Source: Bombyx mori (lineage: Eukaryota; Arthropoda; Insecta; Lepidoptera; Bombycidae). Taken from it: a stretch of DNA of 64,000 bases. The translations under genes and the position numbers were made by a program. A model generated the notes under the pieces. The model had not been told where the DNA came from. It saw nothing but the letters and a program-made list of their open reading frames with translations, and did no database searches. The stretch is taken from the NCBI RefSeq assembly GCF_030269925.1, contig NC_085128.1, positions 10,108,501 through 10,172,500 of the forward strand. Reading direction: 5' to 3'. Positions 1 to 10,390 of this stretch are shown in pieces. The first letter of the stretch is position 1. Every line of letters begins with the position of its first letter.

Positions 1-675
1 AATAATATATAATCCTATATAATTGCGTTTCATTCTATATTATTGCGAAACCCAACCGTACACCGAACTACCCGCTTAAATTCAAACACACATATCCGAG
101 TCTAAATCAAATGTTTTGTTATTTGTTAGAGACACGGGGAGCATCGAATATCTGACGTACCAGCCCCTCGCACAGCTCACGCAACTCCTTACAATCAATA
201 ATCCGTTGACCCTTGTAATATGCAGGTGGTGCTCACGGAATTTACTATTTTTGTGGGGAAACGGCGGGATGGCTGGCATTACTGACATATTTAGGTTCAT
301 AACGAAAATTTATAGAAGGCTCTCACTGATAAAGCTCTTCATATAATCACTTTACCGTTTTATTTTTAGATTACTTAATAGCGTCGTATAATTGTTGTGA
401 GTTTTATGAATTTTTATTTATGGTATATTGTTGTTAAGAATATTTCCTTTAATATAGGGAGACCAGGGGAATTAATACAAATTGGAACTGATTACATTTT
501 ATATTATTATTGCAACGTGATGTTATAGGAAACAAATTATTTCACAGCAACTTGTTAATCCAATTGAACAATTTGTATATTGATTACCTACTGAAATTTT
601 TTAGCAATCGTATTAATGTTTTTCTTTTTATAAATAATAACGGAAGTCGGGTTATTTTCCAGTGTAACTATCGCT
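1..675. other. AT-rich sequence, nothing recognised
   Basis: I see no coding pattern, repeat or RNA gene here. Short open frames exist on both strands but have no recognisable protein pattern. Confidence 0.5.
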
Positions 676-928
676 AACTGGTGGTAAGACTTCTTGTGAG
701 TCCGCACGGGTAGGTACCACCACCCTGCGTATTTTTGCCGTGAAGTAGTAGTGCGGTTCGACTTGAAGGGGTCAGTACTGTACTGTAAATATGTGTTGTA
801 CTGTGCCTTAGAAGTCATGTCTCGACGTGGGTGGCGGCATTTACGTTGTAGATGTCTATGGGCTTCGTTAACCGCATAACACCAGGTGGGTCGTGAGTTC
901 GTTCACTCATCTGAGCAATAAAAAAAAA
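676..928 (+). mobile_element. Bm1-type SINE, 5'-truncated
   Basis: The copy begins at the TGGTGGTAAGAC position where many Bm1 copies in this window begin, and runs through the conserved blocks (GTGAGTCCGCACGGGTAGG, TGCCGTGAAG, GGTGGGTGGCG, CACCAGGTGGG) to GCAATAAAAAA. It is moderately diverged. Bm1 is a Pol III-derived silkworm SINE; this copy lacks the tRNA-like promoter head, so it is probably transcriptionally dead. Confidence 0.85.
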
Positions 929-1045
929 CCAACCAGTACTAAGCTCGTTTGATGAAATTTATCATTTGTTAAGGGTATACCGAAAATTTGTACTTTATTT
1001 TTCAAGAGCAACGTGTGACGCTCAACTCGTAGAACTCGTTTGCTG

Positions 1046-1156
1046 TAGGCAGCGGCTTGGCTCTGCTCCTGGCATTGCTGAAGTCCATGGGCGACGGTAA
1101 CCACTTACCATTAGGTGGGCCGTACGCTCGTCTGCCTACAAAGGCAAAAAAAAAGA
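1046..1156 (+). mobile_element. BMC1-like LINE tail, about 110 bp
   Basis: It starts at GTAGGCAGCGGCTTGG and ends in a poly(A)-rich tail after CTGCCTACAAAGGC. It matches the last 17 codons plus 3' UTR of the intact minus-strand LINE at 5.16-8.4 kb. The start point is the same as in at least five other tails in this window. Confidence 0.85.
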
Positions 1157-1850
1157 ACATAGCGAAAATCATATACAAAATATCTAGCTGTTTAAAATAT
1201 TATTAAATATGTATCATAATTTAATGTTTTAAGGTATATTGTGTTTTCTCTTCAAAAGTTAATTTACAATTGGTATCAATTCATCACATCCATTTTTTAA
1301 TACCGGTTTCACAAAACTTAATAGAGTTTAATTTAGTTAAATCCCATTGAGTTTTAATAAAAGGATTAACTTTATTTGTATAACGCCTAATAATTATTAT
1401 TGAAGTGACAAATTTCCCGCGAGAAATGTTGACAACAATGGACGTTTGACAACATCTGCAAACCAATTATGGAAGTTGTACGTAAATTTTGTGATTAGCT
1501 TACCATTGGGGTTTGACATAAGAAAAGTTATGTTTTACTTTTAATGAAACGAATATAAATATTTCTTAGATGACTCTAGTTATTTTTTAATAATGTGTAG
1601 TGTGTGTGTAGTAGTGTGTGTCCATTGGTGCCAGCTTCTCTTTAGTAGGTCATATACACATATTCAGAAGACAATGTCCTTTCGTTTTAGCCGTTTATTT
1701 TAGGTTAGTGTAGTTAATTGTTTCGTTGTTAATTTCAAATCTATTTTTGAAGACTGTTAGGTTTATAGTGGAGTCCAAGTAGAAATCACAACTCGCTACC
1801 GTCGACATATGTTTGAACACTCAATTTAGAATAGAAACATCTGATATTCT
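1157..1850. other. AT-rich sequence, nothing recognised
   Basis: No coding or repeat pattern that I can identify beyond A/T runs. Confidence 0.4.
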
Positions 1851-2035
1851 TACTGGTCGGAGGGCGGCTTGTGAGCTCTCAATGGTACGTACTACAACCC
1901 TGCTTATACACGTCATTTCGGATCCCCCCGATCCACTAACGGTGCTTTTAGGTACCTCAAACATCGGTCACCGTACTCGTCGAACCCGTCGCTTGCGACG
2001 AAGGGCTCGGCTAGTAAATTAACCCACAGACACAG

Positions 2036-2086
2036 CCCACTGAGACTCTCGCTGGATCTTCTCAGTGGGTTTCGTTTCCGATCCAG
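2036..2086 (+). promoter_or_regulatory. 3' UTR pseudoknot candidate, jockey family 2
   Basis: Stem 1 is CCCACTGAG (2036-2044) with CTCAGTGGG (2061-2069). Stem 2 pairs CTGGATC (2052-2058), inside the stem 1 loop, with GATCCAG (2080-2086). Both stems are perfect. Relative to the copy at 53.5 kb, each stem carries one compensatory pair change. The likely role is recognition of the RNA by its own reverse transcriptase; this is an inference. Confidence 0.6.
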
Positions 2087-2210
2087 TAGTAGAATTTGCG
2101 AAGTACTACCCTTGCCAGGATTAGTGTTAGCAACGTCGTCAAGTTTGAGCCCCATGAGCTCACCTACTTATAAAGGCTACGCTGAAATGGTCTCTCAAAA
2201 CCATTAGCTT

Positions 2211-2317
2211 TCTTCTTCGTCTTCTGGTCGTTCCCTCAATGCTGAGGATTGTGACTGTATGTCAATCTTCTCCACTCGATCCGTTTCTGCGCCATATGTA
2301 CCGCTCCCTGTATCTGG
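2211..2317 (-). mobile_element. short RTE-like LINE 3' end
   Basis: The 107-bp insert begins on the plus strand with TCTTCTTCGTCTTC, like the minus-strand RTE end at 25.57 kb (CTTCTTCTTCGTCGC), which suggests a short AAG-type 3' repeat. It is flanked by CCATTAGCTT (2201-2210) and CCATCAGCTT (2318-2327), a 9/10 duplication lying within the jockey tail. The clade call rests on the 3' end only. Confidence 0.55.
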
Positions 2318-2410
2318 CCATCAGCTTAGGTAGGGAAAAAAAACCTGCCTATTTCTACCATGAAGCAGTAATGCGTTTCGGTATGACGGATGGGGCAGCC
2401 GTTGTACTAT

Positions 2411-2522
2411 TTGGGCTTGCGGTAAGCTCCCAACATCTGCAGACTGGTAAGTCCCACAAACCCCACGCGCCCCCTAGGCACGGATACTTCGTATGAGCTT
2501 CGGTCTCCTGCCTGAAAAAGAA
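2411..2522 (+). mobile_element. 112-bp GC-rich insert with 14-bp target duplication
   Basis: It is bounded by AGCCGTTGTACTAT at 2397-2410 and again at 2523-2536 (14/14 identical), both copies belonging to host Bm1. The insert ends CTGCCTGAAAAAGAA, which looks like a degenerate poly(A). It is probably a severely 5'-truncated LINE or retroposed RNA. I do not recognise the family. Confidence 0.7.
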
Positions 2523-2667
2523 AGCCGTTGTACTATGAAAATTGAGATTTAGAATCCATCTCTGAAGGTAGATGGCGGCATTTATGTTGTTGATATTTAT
2601 GGGTTCCGGTAACTACTTAATACCACGTGGGCTATGATGAGCCCGTTCACATATGTAAGCTATAAAA

Positions 2668-3252
2668 TAGCTTTCAAATGGCTTCTGATGGCTTTCAAAC
2701 AGCTTTCAAACAACTTTCAACAGTTACAAATTCTACCCTTGAAGCCGTAATAAAACTTGAAAATTCAGGAATGTGGGGTTCACTGGGTTCAATATTTGAC
2801 CTAATACTACTAGTATTATAATATATAGTTAATACAAGCCGTGACAGTTAAAACAATCAAAGTTAAATAAAAATAACTTTTAATAGTAAAATAACCATAC
2901 AGCAGAATATACTGCAAAATTGTAAAATAACATTAAAATCATACAGAATTTGACCAGAATATTACCTGTAAAATCGGTTCAATCGTTAACTAGACTTAGG
3001 TACTTATGTAAACTGTAATGTTGATGGATACTCATCGAAATTTCGGAGCTCGGCTTAGTACAGTTCAGAACTTCAATTAGTTGGGAATTGAGGAAGTGAA
3101 ATGAACCGAGATACATTTAAAAGCAGCAATTACAAATCCTGTAATAGTTAACGTTATAAGTTTATTTTTATTTGTTTTGAATTTGTTCTGTAATTTATGA
3201 GATTCGATTCTATGGCATAAAATTTCCCAAAATATGAAAAAAAGAAGAATAA
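2668..3252. other. AT-rich sequence; degenerate short tandem repeat at the left edge
   Basis: About five imperfect repeats of a GCTTTCAAAC-like unit lie at 2667-2722. The rest shows no feature I can support. Confidence 0.4.
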
Positions 3253-3478
3253 TCTGTATTAATATATGTATAAATCTACAGTGGTTTTACGGATGTTCCG
3301 TTATAACTACTGAACCGTGCATTCGATTGACTTGAAACTTGGTATCCATATAGAAAATACATGTACTTAATGGATAGGCTAATATTTATATGACGAGTGT
3401 TGGACTCCTTACACCAGTTGCGGTGAGAAGTAATAATGTTAATTTTAAATGCCCAGCGAAGCGGACGGGTACAGATAG
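3253..3478 (+). mobile_element. Helitron-like non-autonomous repeat
   Basis: The sequence starts with TC after an A and ends GGGTACAGATAG before a T. This matches a lepidopteran Helitron-type repeat whose intact end would be CAGCTAG, so the CTRR terminus is mutated (ATAG). The internal text (TTACGGATGTTCCG, GCGAAGCGGACGGG) is typical of the family as I remember it. Confidence 0.5.
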
Positions 3479-3479
3479 T

Positions 3480-4734
3480 TTCGTATGAAATTCAAACCGA
3501 TATCCTACTTGCTCTCTTATATCAATTTCTGCCCCGAAGCTGTTATACATTTCACTTTTCAAAGATTACCTACATTCATCCTGCCTCTTGCAATCACCGT
3601 TACGGCATTTCCATTTTCCGTATCCGTTATGGCCTTTGTCAATCTTAAGTAAGATGACAGCCAATATGTTCTAGCAGCAATAAAATTAGGAGGACGTAAT
3701 CAGTCGAGAATAGGAATAATTTTAGAAAAGGAAATGAATTAGACACATGACATATTGTTATTCAAAATAAGATTTAGGCAGAGTATTCAGTAGTAAGCAG
3801 TGGTTTGTTTCCTTTTTTTTACTTCTAACCACACAGCAGAATAGTCTTAGTCGAGGGGGATTGGAAACGAAATGCCGGCTTGCCCGCTGATTCCATTGCT
3901 GCCTTACATTCCACGTCGTCGTACTCCCTCGCAGTCCAATCTCCAGACTCCAGTCATTAAATATCAGAGTTGCGTTGTATAGGCGGTAACGATCTGGCCA
4001 TATCCTAAATTTATAAATCAGAGTCAATAGAAGATTATGAGACTTTGATCAGCGAAGGGTCTTTTGACCTGTCCTTACCATAGCTCAGCATGAGCACGTC
4101 TTAATTCCAACTTCGTTTAATTAATCAGGGTCAAAACTAAAGTCAAATATATTATATTAAATGCAGAGATATTTACGAAGAGTTCTCTTTATTCAATTTA
4201 GGTTGTGCCTAAGCAGTTTTGAGGATTTAGATTAAAAGTGTAATATTAAGTTTGTCATAATCTTGAAAGCTAATTACGTTTGCTAATTAAAAATATACTT
4301 TCATTGCAATAAAAGAATCAACGTTATGTTTTGCTTTGTTTAATTAATACGTTGTACATATGGATTTGCTTATTCATTGGTAGCTTAAATAGTAATTTGA
4401 GGCCGTGAAATTGCAATATTCTCTTTGTTTTTTTTCACGTAATATTCTCTGGAAAAATCGCGTTAGAGTACCGATCCAAAAACATTACAACACACACATA
4501 TTTGACCAACGAGCGAGGCAATAAGCTATTTTATAACAAAAACATTATAAGTATTCTTAGCCTTGCTTTATTAATAAGCGTGGTGTACTATAGAACTAGT
4601 CGTTGGAGCGCATACTAACTAGAATTCCTTTCATTAATAGTTTAATTTGTGATCGCTTTCCTCTGTGGCAGCCATAACTGCGAGCGTGTAACATTGCAAC
4701 GTTAATTTCTGCATTTCATTATTGTAATGATTTT
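3480..4734. other. AT-rich sequence, nothing recognised
   Basis: I see no convincing coding region, repeat family or RNA gene in this stretch. Confidence 0.4.
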
Positions 4735-5150
4735 ATTTTTTTTTTTTTTTTTTTGGAGTTTACTCCTTTAGAATCGATTTACATATATAGGCCCGGGGTA
4801 TGAAAATTATGGGGACCAAAATCGTACTAGCATGTCACACGAAATGCGTTATGCGCCTGATTGGCTCCTGATTGCGTGATGCGTGCGCGCGCCAATCAGG
4901 AGCCAACGCGCGGCCGCGTTATCGCAGGTGACGCCGGGCTGCTGCGCCGGCAGTCCGCCACAAAGCCTCGTACTGATCGCGCGTTTCTCTCATTATTGTA
5001 TTTTCATATATTTGTTAGTCGTTTGTTTTGTGTCTCGTTAATTTGTTAATAATCTGTAGTGTATCGTGTTGTCGTAATATAGAACTATTTCTCGTATTGT
5101 TTCGTTTAATTTTTTATATCCAGTAAACTCCAGTCGTGCGTCGGAGCGGA
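4735..5150 (-). mobile_element. possible retroposed sequence with poly(T) and CCAAT palindrome
   Basis: A T-run of about 20 begins the segment, as expected for the poly(A) of a minus-strand retroposon. GGAGTTTACT just inside it is the exact reverse complement of AGTAAACTCC near 5125. A GC-rich core (4850-4980) contains a 14-bp inverted repeat, TTGGCTCCTGATTG (4861-4874) with CAATCAGGAGCCAA (4893-4906), which includes CCAAT-box text. It could be a promoter-bearing LINE or SINE 5' region or a CpG-rich host promoter. The family is unknown. Confidence 0.3.
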
Positions 5151-5160
5151 CACACACACT

Positions 5161-8100
5161 TTTTTTTTTTTGCCCTTGTAGGCAGACGAGCATACGGCCC
5201 ACCTGATGGTGAGTGGTTACCGTCGCCCATGGACTTCAGCAATGCCAAGGGCAGAGCCAAGCCGCTGCCTACCGTTTAATACTCTCCACAAGCCTCGTTT
5301 GAAGAAGGACATGACATAGCGCTCGGGAAACACCGTGGAGGGGAGCTCATTCCATAGCCGGATGGTACGTGGCAAAAAAGACCTCTGGAAACGCACTGTG
5401 GATGACCGCAGTGGCTCCAGGTAGTATGGATGAACTCTACTCCGGTGGCGGGCGGTGCGATGGTAAAAACGAGATGCCGGTATCATCTCGAACAATTCCT
5501 CAGAGCACTCCCCATGGAACATACGGTACAAAATGCAGAGGGAACCGAAGTCCCTCCGCAGACCCAGAGGCTCCAAACGATCCGTGAGAATGGGATTATC
5601 GACAATCCGAACGGCCCTCCTCTGTATGGAGTCAAATGGAAGAAGCTGGTATTTGGGAGCCCCGGCCCAGAGATGGGAGCAGTACTCCACGCGAGGCCGG
5701 ACTAGTGCTTTATAAAGCAAAAGCCTTTGTCCAGGCGTGAAGTACCGCTTCGCTCTGTTGAGGACTCCCAGCATTTTGGACGCCAACTTGGCTTTGCCTT
5801 CCAGATGACTCCGAAACTGGACATCGCTCGAAATGTCGACCCCAAGTATCCCAATACTCTCGGAAGGTTGCAGGGATACTCCTTGGAATTGCGGCGCCAT
5901 GACAAAGGGGTCCTTCTTCGCAGTGAACGCGCAAACTTGTGTCTTTAACGGGTTGAATTGAATCAAGTTCAATTCACCCCATTTGGAGACTCGCCCCAGA
6001 GAGTTCTCCACTTCAGACACAAGTTTTGATCGTCTCTCCTGCACCACGCTCCGAGAGAGACTCTGATGGCCCATATATCGCGCATCCCCCGTGCTGTCAT
6101 CCGCATAGCAATGCATGCCATCAATAGACAGCATGTCATTGATATACAGGATGAAAAGCGTGGGGGAGAGCACCGAACCTTGTGGAACGCCAGCGTTAAT
6201 GGTCATGGTATCAGAGCAATCGCCGTCTACAACGACCGTGATGCTCCGCCCATCCAAAAAGCTAGCGATCCACTTGCAGAGACCCTCGGGGATTCCGTAA
6301 GATGGTAGCTTCGACAGAAGTGCCCTATGCCAGACCCTGTCGAAGGCCTTCGCGATATCAAGGCTCACAGCAAGAGCCTCGCCCTTGCTCTCCAAGGCTT
6401 CAGCCCACCTGTGAGTAAGGTATACGAGAAGATCGCCAGCTGAGCGACCGTGACGGAAACCGTACTGTCGGTCACTGATCAGCTGGCGATCTTCAAGATA
6501 CTTCAGGAGTTGTATATTTATTATTCGCTCCATCACCTTGGAAAGCAAGGAAGTTATCGCGATAGGCCTATAGCTCGATGGGTCCGACCGGTCACCCTTC
6601 TTGGGGATAGGGTGGACGTGGGCGGTCTTCCATGAAGACGGAACCCTGTTAGCGCAATAAGAGAGGCGATACAGACGCGTTAGCGCAGGCGTCAGCTCAG
6701 GGGCGCACGTTTTCAGAACCACTGCGGGGATGCCGTCTGGCCCACTCGACTTATGGACGTCCAGGAGTCGGAGTTCCCGCCTGACTGCACACTGTGTAAA
6801 GCAGATTTCCGGCAGGGAACTATCACACCGGGGGATGTTCGGTGGTGTGGCACCCCCGTCGTCCACGGTCGAGTTCGAGGCGAAGAGTTTGACCAGAAGG
6901 TCAGCCTTCTCTTTCGCACTATGGGCCAGACTGTCATCGGACTTTCGCAGTGGTGGGAGACTAGACCTGCAAAAGTTTCCTTCTGCGGCTTTGGCGAGCG
7001 ACCAAAAAGCACGGCTCCCAGAGGGATAGCTCTTTAGTCGCTCGCCAACTCTAGCAACGTGCTCCGACTTCGCCTTGGCAATAACCTTCTTGTAGGACCT
7101 GGAAGCGGCGTTATATTTCCGCCTTTCCTCTGAGATGTTAGGGTCCTGACGTCTCCTGGCATTATCCCATGCCACGTATGCGGACCGCTTGAGGTGTGCA
7201 GCATCCCTGCTGGCATTGTTATACCAGGGTCTGCTGCGACCCCCAACGGGCACTTCAGAGGAGGGAATAAACAATTCCATCCCCTGGAGCACCACGTCTT
7301 TAAGACGGTCCGCACAGACGTCAGGATCAGCAGAGGAAAAGCAGAACCGCCCCCATGGGTAGGATGCGTAAAATTCACGCAATCCATCCCAATCTGCTGA
7401 CAAATACTGCCAAACTCTTCGATACCTGGTCGTCGTTCGACGACTAGGACGAGAGAGTGGTGTGGCAGCACGGATAAGGCAGTGATCAGACGATCCAAGC
7501 GGAGCGTCGACCACCACACTGTATCCGGCTGGATCGGTGGTCAGCAGAAGGTCCAACAGAGAAGGCTCGTGCCCCTCAATATCTGGGACACGGGTGGGCT
7601 GTGTCACCAGCTGGGAGAGGCCGTAGGCCAGGGCGAAATCGTAGGCAGCCCGACCCGGGAGGTCAGTGGTTCTGGACCCCAGCCACTCTTGGTGGTGAGC
7701 GTTAAAGTCTCCAAGAACCACCACCTCCGCAGATGGGTACTGCTCAAGCACGCGGTTAGTCCCCTCTTGCACATGCTCTATCAGAGCTGAACCTGCATCA
7801 CTGCTCTGGGACCTGTACAGGCACGCGTAGACTCGGGTACAACCCCCATGGTCTACGCGCAGCCACAAGAGGGACAGGTCCCGTTGTTCGAGGCCTCGTA
7901 GACGGCGACAACAGACATCAGCCCGGACGAATACACACACCCCGGCTTTACGCAGGAAGTTGTGCTCCAATACGTAGCCGGGGTATTCAAGGTACGAAGT
8001 ATCATCCGGAGCAGATATCTGCGTCTCCGTCAGAAAAAGGAGGGCAGGCTGCGCCGTCTCAAGATGGTGGTGTACGGCGTCGAAGTTGCTGTGTAGGCCC

Positions 8101-8780
8101 CTGACATTGCTGAAATCCACATTAAATGTGGAATGGGGCATCGCCGACAAAACCCTTTTCCTTTTTTGTACTGTCATGTTTGATTTTTTTTGTTTGTTTG
8201 GAGAGTGGGAATGGGTGGGGTAGGAAGTTCGAAGCGAAATCATGACGATACCTGAATAAAGCGCGGAACACAGTACGTGCTCGACCACGGGTTGCGTGAG
8301 AGACTGACGCAGGGCATGGAAGGGCCCCCAGTCCACCCTGCGCGCGATCGCCGGGATCCACTCCGGTCTCCGACTCCGGCACGACGACCGCACGGCAGGA
8401 TTTTACACCGGTTGGCGGGACAGCTTCCCGGGGCGGAGTTTAGTAGAGACACCCGGGTTCAGGTCCCCAACTGACCGGCGGGCGGCGGCGAACACCGTTT
8501 CACTGGGTCTCCCTATACCCCCGTCAAACAATCACGTCCCGCGGGCTTGCACGCACGTCTGCTCCGCATGTTCCAGGCATCATCAAGATTCACCCCGAAC
8601 AAGGAAGAGGAAAGGGAAGGAATAAAACTGGCTCTCCAACCCACACGCCGGAACACAGCTAGGCTATTTGGCGGCGGACTCTAGTTGGAGGGTGGTCGCC
8701 AGCCAGTCGGACAAGTCCTACCACCGATTATGTATTCGGCTCCCGTTTTGCACCACCCAGGGGTCACTTGTAGGGAATCG
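5161..8780 (-). mobile_element. near-complete BMC1-like non-LTR retrotransposon
   Basis: A poly(T) at 5161-5171 marks the 3' end on the minus strand. The 3' UTR is only about 46 bp. One long ORF fills 5217-8393, and GC-rich sequence upstream to about 8780 is probably 5' UTR or a degraded first ORF. I found no target-site duplication and cannot place the 5' end exactly. The 3' tail defines the most abundant LINE tail in this window. The clade is CR1/jockey-group by RT style; the BMC1 name comes from tail recognition. Confidence 0.8.
5217..8393 (-). CDS. LINE endonuclease/reverse transcriptase, 1,058 codons, intact
   Basis: This is the replication protein of a non-LTR retrotransposon, which nicks DNA and reverse-transcribes its own RNA at the nick. 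An APE-type endonuclease spans about residues 88-310 (TETQIS, VVLGDFNAHHQEW near 226, SDHC near 301). The reverse transcriptase spans about 560-830 (SSGPDGIP, YRPIAITSLLSKVMERI near 608, LDIAKAFDRVW near 678, GVPQGSVLSP near 734 and the catalytic YADD near 762). Expected catalytic motifs are present and there is no internal stop or frameshift. The true start may be a later Met near residue 73 (MTVQKRKR) just before the endonuclease; the upstream 70 residues are not typical of the family. The C-terminus (QRLGSALGIAEVHGRR) is encoded by the conserved tail. Confidence 0.9.
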   Translation of the reverse strand: MRSSCRSRRPEWIPAIARRVDWGPFHALRQSLTQPVVEHVLCSALYSGIVMISLRTSYPTHSHSPNKQKKSNMTVQKRKRVLSAMPHSTFNVDFSNVRGLHSNFDAVHHHLETAQPALLFLTETQISAPDDTSYLEYPGYVLEHNFLRKAGVCVFVRADVCCRRLRGLEQRDLSLLWLRVDHGGCTRVYACLYRSQSSDAGSALIEHVQEGTNRVLEQYPSAEVVVLGDFNAHHQEWLGSRTTDLPGRAAYDFALAYGLSQLVTQPTRVPDIEGHEPSLLDLLLTTDPAGYSVVVDAPLGSSDHCLIRAATPLSRPSRRTTTRYRRVWQYLSADWDGLREFYASYPWGRFCFSSADPDVCADRLKDVVLQGMELFIPSSEVPVGGRSRPWYNNASRDAAHLKRSAYVAWDNARRRQDPNISEERRKYNAASRSYKKVIAKAKSEHVARVGERLKSYPSGSRAFWSLAKAAEGNFCRSSLPPLRKSDDSLAHSAKEKADLLVKLFASNSTVDDGGATPPNIPRCDSSLPEICFTQCAVRRELRLLDVHKSSGPDGIPAVVLKTCAPELTPALTRLYRLSYCANRVPSSWKTAHVHPIPKKGDRSDPSSYRPIAITSLLSKVMERIINIQLLKYLEDRQLISDRQYGFRHGRSAGDLLVYLTHRWAEALESKGEALAVSLDIAKAFDRVWHRALLSKLPSYGIPEGLCKWIASFLDGRSITVVVDGDCSDTMTINAGVPQGSVLSPTLFILYINDMLSIDGMHCYADDSTGDARYMGHQSLSRSVVQERRSKLVSEVENSLGRVSKWGELNLIQFNPLKTQVCAFTAKKDPFVMAPQFQGVSLQPSESIGILGVDISSDVQFRSHLEGKAKLASKMLGVLNRAKRYFTPGQRLLLYKALVRPRVEYCSHLWAGAPKYQLLPFDSIQRRAVRIVDNPILTDRLEPLGLRRDFGSLCILYRMFHGECSEELFEMIPASRFYHRTARHRSRVHPYYLEPLRSSTVRFQRSFLPRTIRLWNELPSTVFPERYVMSFFKRGLWRVLNGRQRLGSALGIAEVHGRR

Positions 8781-8789
8781 CGGGTTAAA

Positions 8790-10390
8790 CCTACGGAAGC
8801 GGGAAGCAATCAACCCCCAAATAATGCTTTACCGATACAATATTCCGCTAGTATAGACTCTGAGATAGGTAATAAGCGACGATATATCGATATATATCCT
8901 GTATCGTAGTCTGGTAGGTGTCACACGATGCATCATACATTTCGGGTGTATTTCTTCAGTTGATTTTGTATCGGCTCCGATGTACCGTTATCCTGTAGAT
9001 GAATGAAAATCAATATCCCGAGGCTTATAATGCGGTACTTCGATGAGTTATTAATTGACATTACGAACAAATTCAATTTATGAAATAAATTATTAGCAAA
9101 AGCTTAATTCAATTTAATATAATATGCAACTTATCATATCGATTATATACTAAAACAAAAATGTGGTTATTCTACTACTGCGCTGTGGGTATGCGGAGGT
9201 GAACTTATTCTTATAACCAAATGTTAATAAATGTTATAACTTTTCGTAAATCTCCTGAAATTAATACGTGCACTAAGCTTGCTGGAGATTTTGTTCCGTT
9301 TTGCTGCAGGTAGCCCGTTACTGGGTAATTAAGTGTGATTGAAGCTACGACTTTATCTTAATTATGACTAACATGGTAATTGTAGTAGTATCTAGAGGCT
9401 CGGTTAATATCAGATGCTTTTAATTTAATTGGAACGAAGTTCCTTATGGGACGATGCGGAGGGGTACCCTAACCGGGAAAAAACGTCCGTAACGTAAGAT
9501 TTTTATTAGTAATGCACACAGTGTACGACATAACTTTGTAATAACGTACAAAAAATAACATATTTTTTTATCATTCATTGACCACGATGTCAGAGCGTTC
9601 GTTTGCGGAATACACTAACTCATAAGCAAACAACCGTGAATGAAGTGTACCCAATAAGTTCGCACGTTACCGAATGATCGTGGGTTGTTCCTAAACCTCC
9701 AGTTTTATTTTCTTTATACCTCGAATAGAACTTAAAATTAATATTTTGATAGATTTTCATTCCTATCCGGTGTCCCACGACACCACACAATTTTTTTTCA
9801 CATCCAACCCGATAAAAAAGGATAATTTTTACATAATCTCTATTATACTTGGTTGAAACATTCTATATTCAAGGAATCCAAGGCTTCTTAAAATGATTTT
9901 CTTCTTTATTATGAAGACTAGTTTTTACTAGTTTACCTGAATCCCAATGCTAAATTTTTTTTTATAGATACTGAATCCGAGTAAAATTGGGTCCCTAAAG
10001 TACATTGATCACTCGAAAAATAATAAAAAAAATATCTATTAACCTAAATTAGTAACACAAAAGCCAATACAAAAATGAAATATTTACTAAACGAGCTCAA
10101 ATTCAATACGAGCCCTTATTGTGGTCGACTTCCTATCAATAGTTGGATCGACCCAAATACAATTGAGCTGGTTCTCGTATCGGATTATATCGACATAGGG
10201 CTTAAATGTTTAATATCTTCCTCTTTATTTGGTTTATTTGATCTATGAGTTTTTGTCTCCAAAGTCGAGCTTTTCTTTGATGTTTTTGAAACGTGATTTG
10301 CGGTAAGGGCTGAGTGATAGAAATTGTCACATAAAGAAAAAGAGTTATGCTGGTTGTGACTAAATAATTTATTACACTATTATATAACAT
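8790..10390. other. AT-rich sequence, no supported gene
   Basis: Nothing coding is evident. A more GC-balanced block at about 9428-9700 (containing GGACGATGCGGAGGGG) may be an unclassified dispersed repeat, but I see no termini. Confidence 0.35.

Larger units (their letters stand above)
1908..2343 (+). mobile_element. 5'-truncated jockey-family LINE tail inside Bm1
   Basis: The 5' part encodes the basic C-terminus of a jockey-type ORF2: a DPPDPLT block and an RTRRTRRLRRRAR tail ending in a stop at 2020-2022, which parallels the DPSDPIT and RTRRTRQRGRR end of the intact element at 53.4 kb. A 3' UTR with the CCCACTGAG...CTCAGTGGG stem follows, and the end is CATCAGCTTAGGTAGGG plus A. The flanks CCTGCTTAT (1899-1907) and CCTGCCTAT (2344-2352) are an 8/9 target duplication of host Bm1. 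The copy is itself interrupted at 2211-2317. Confidence 0.8.
1851..2667 (+). mobile_element. Bm1-type SINE split by nested insertions
   Basis: Bm1 sequence is present in three pieces: 1851-1907, 2344-2410 and 2523-2667. They join into one collinear, diverged SINE when the intervening sequence is removed. The first gap (1908-2343) is a jockey-type tail, the second (2411-2522) a 112-bp GC-rich insert. Both gaps are flanked by short direct duplications of Bm1 sequence, as target-primed insertion produces. Confidence 0.8.

Noticed and set aside
7034..7519. 161-codon frame inside the LINE at 5.2-8.4 kb
   Set aside because: Alternative frame of the intact RT ORF.
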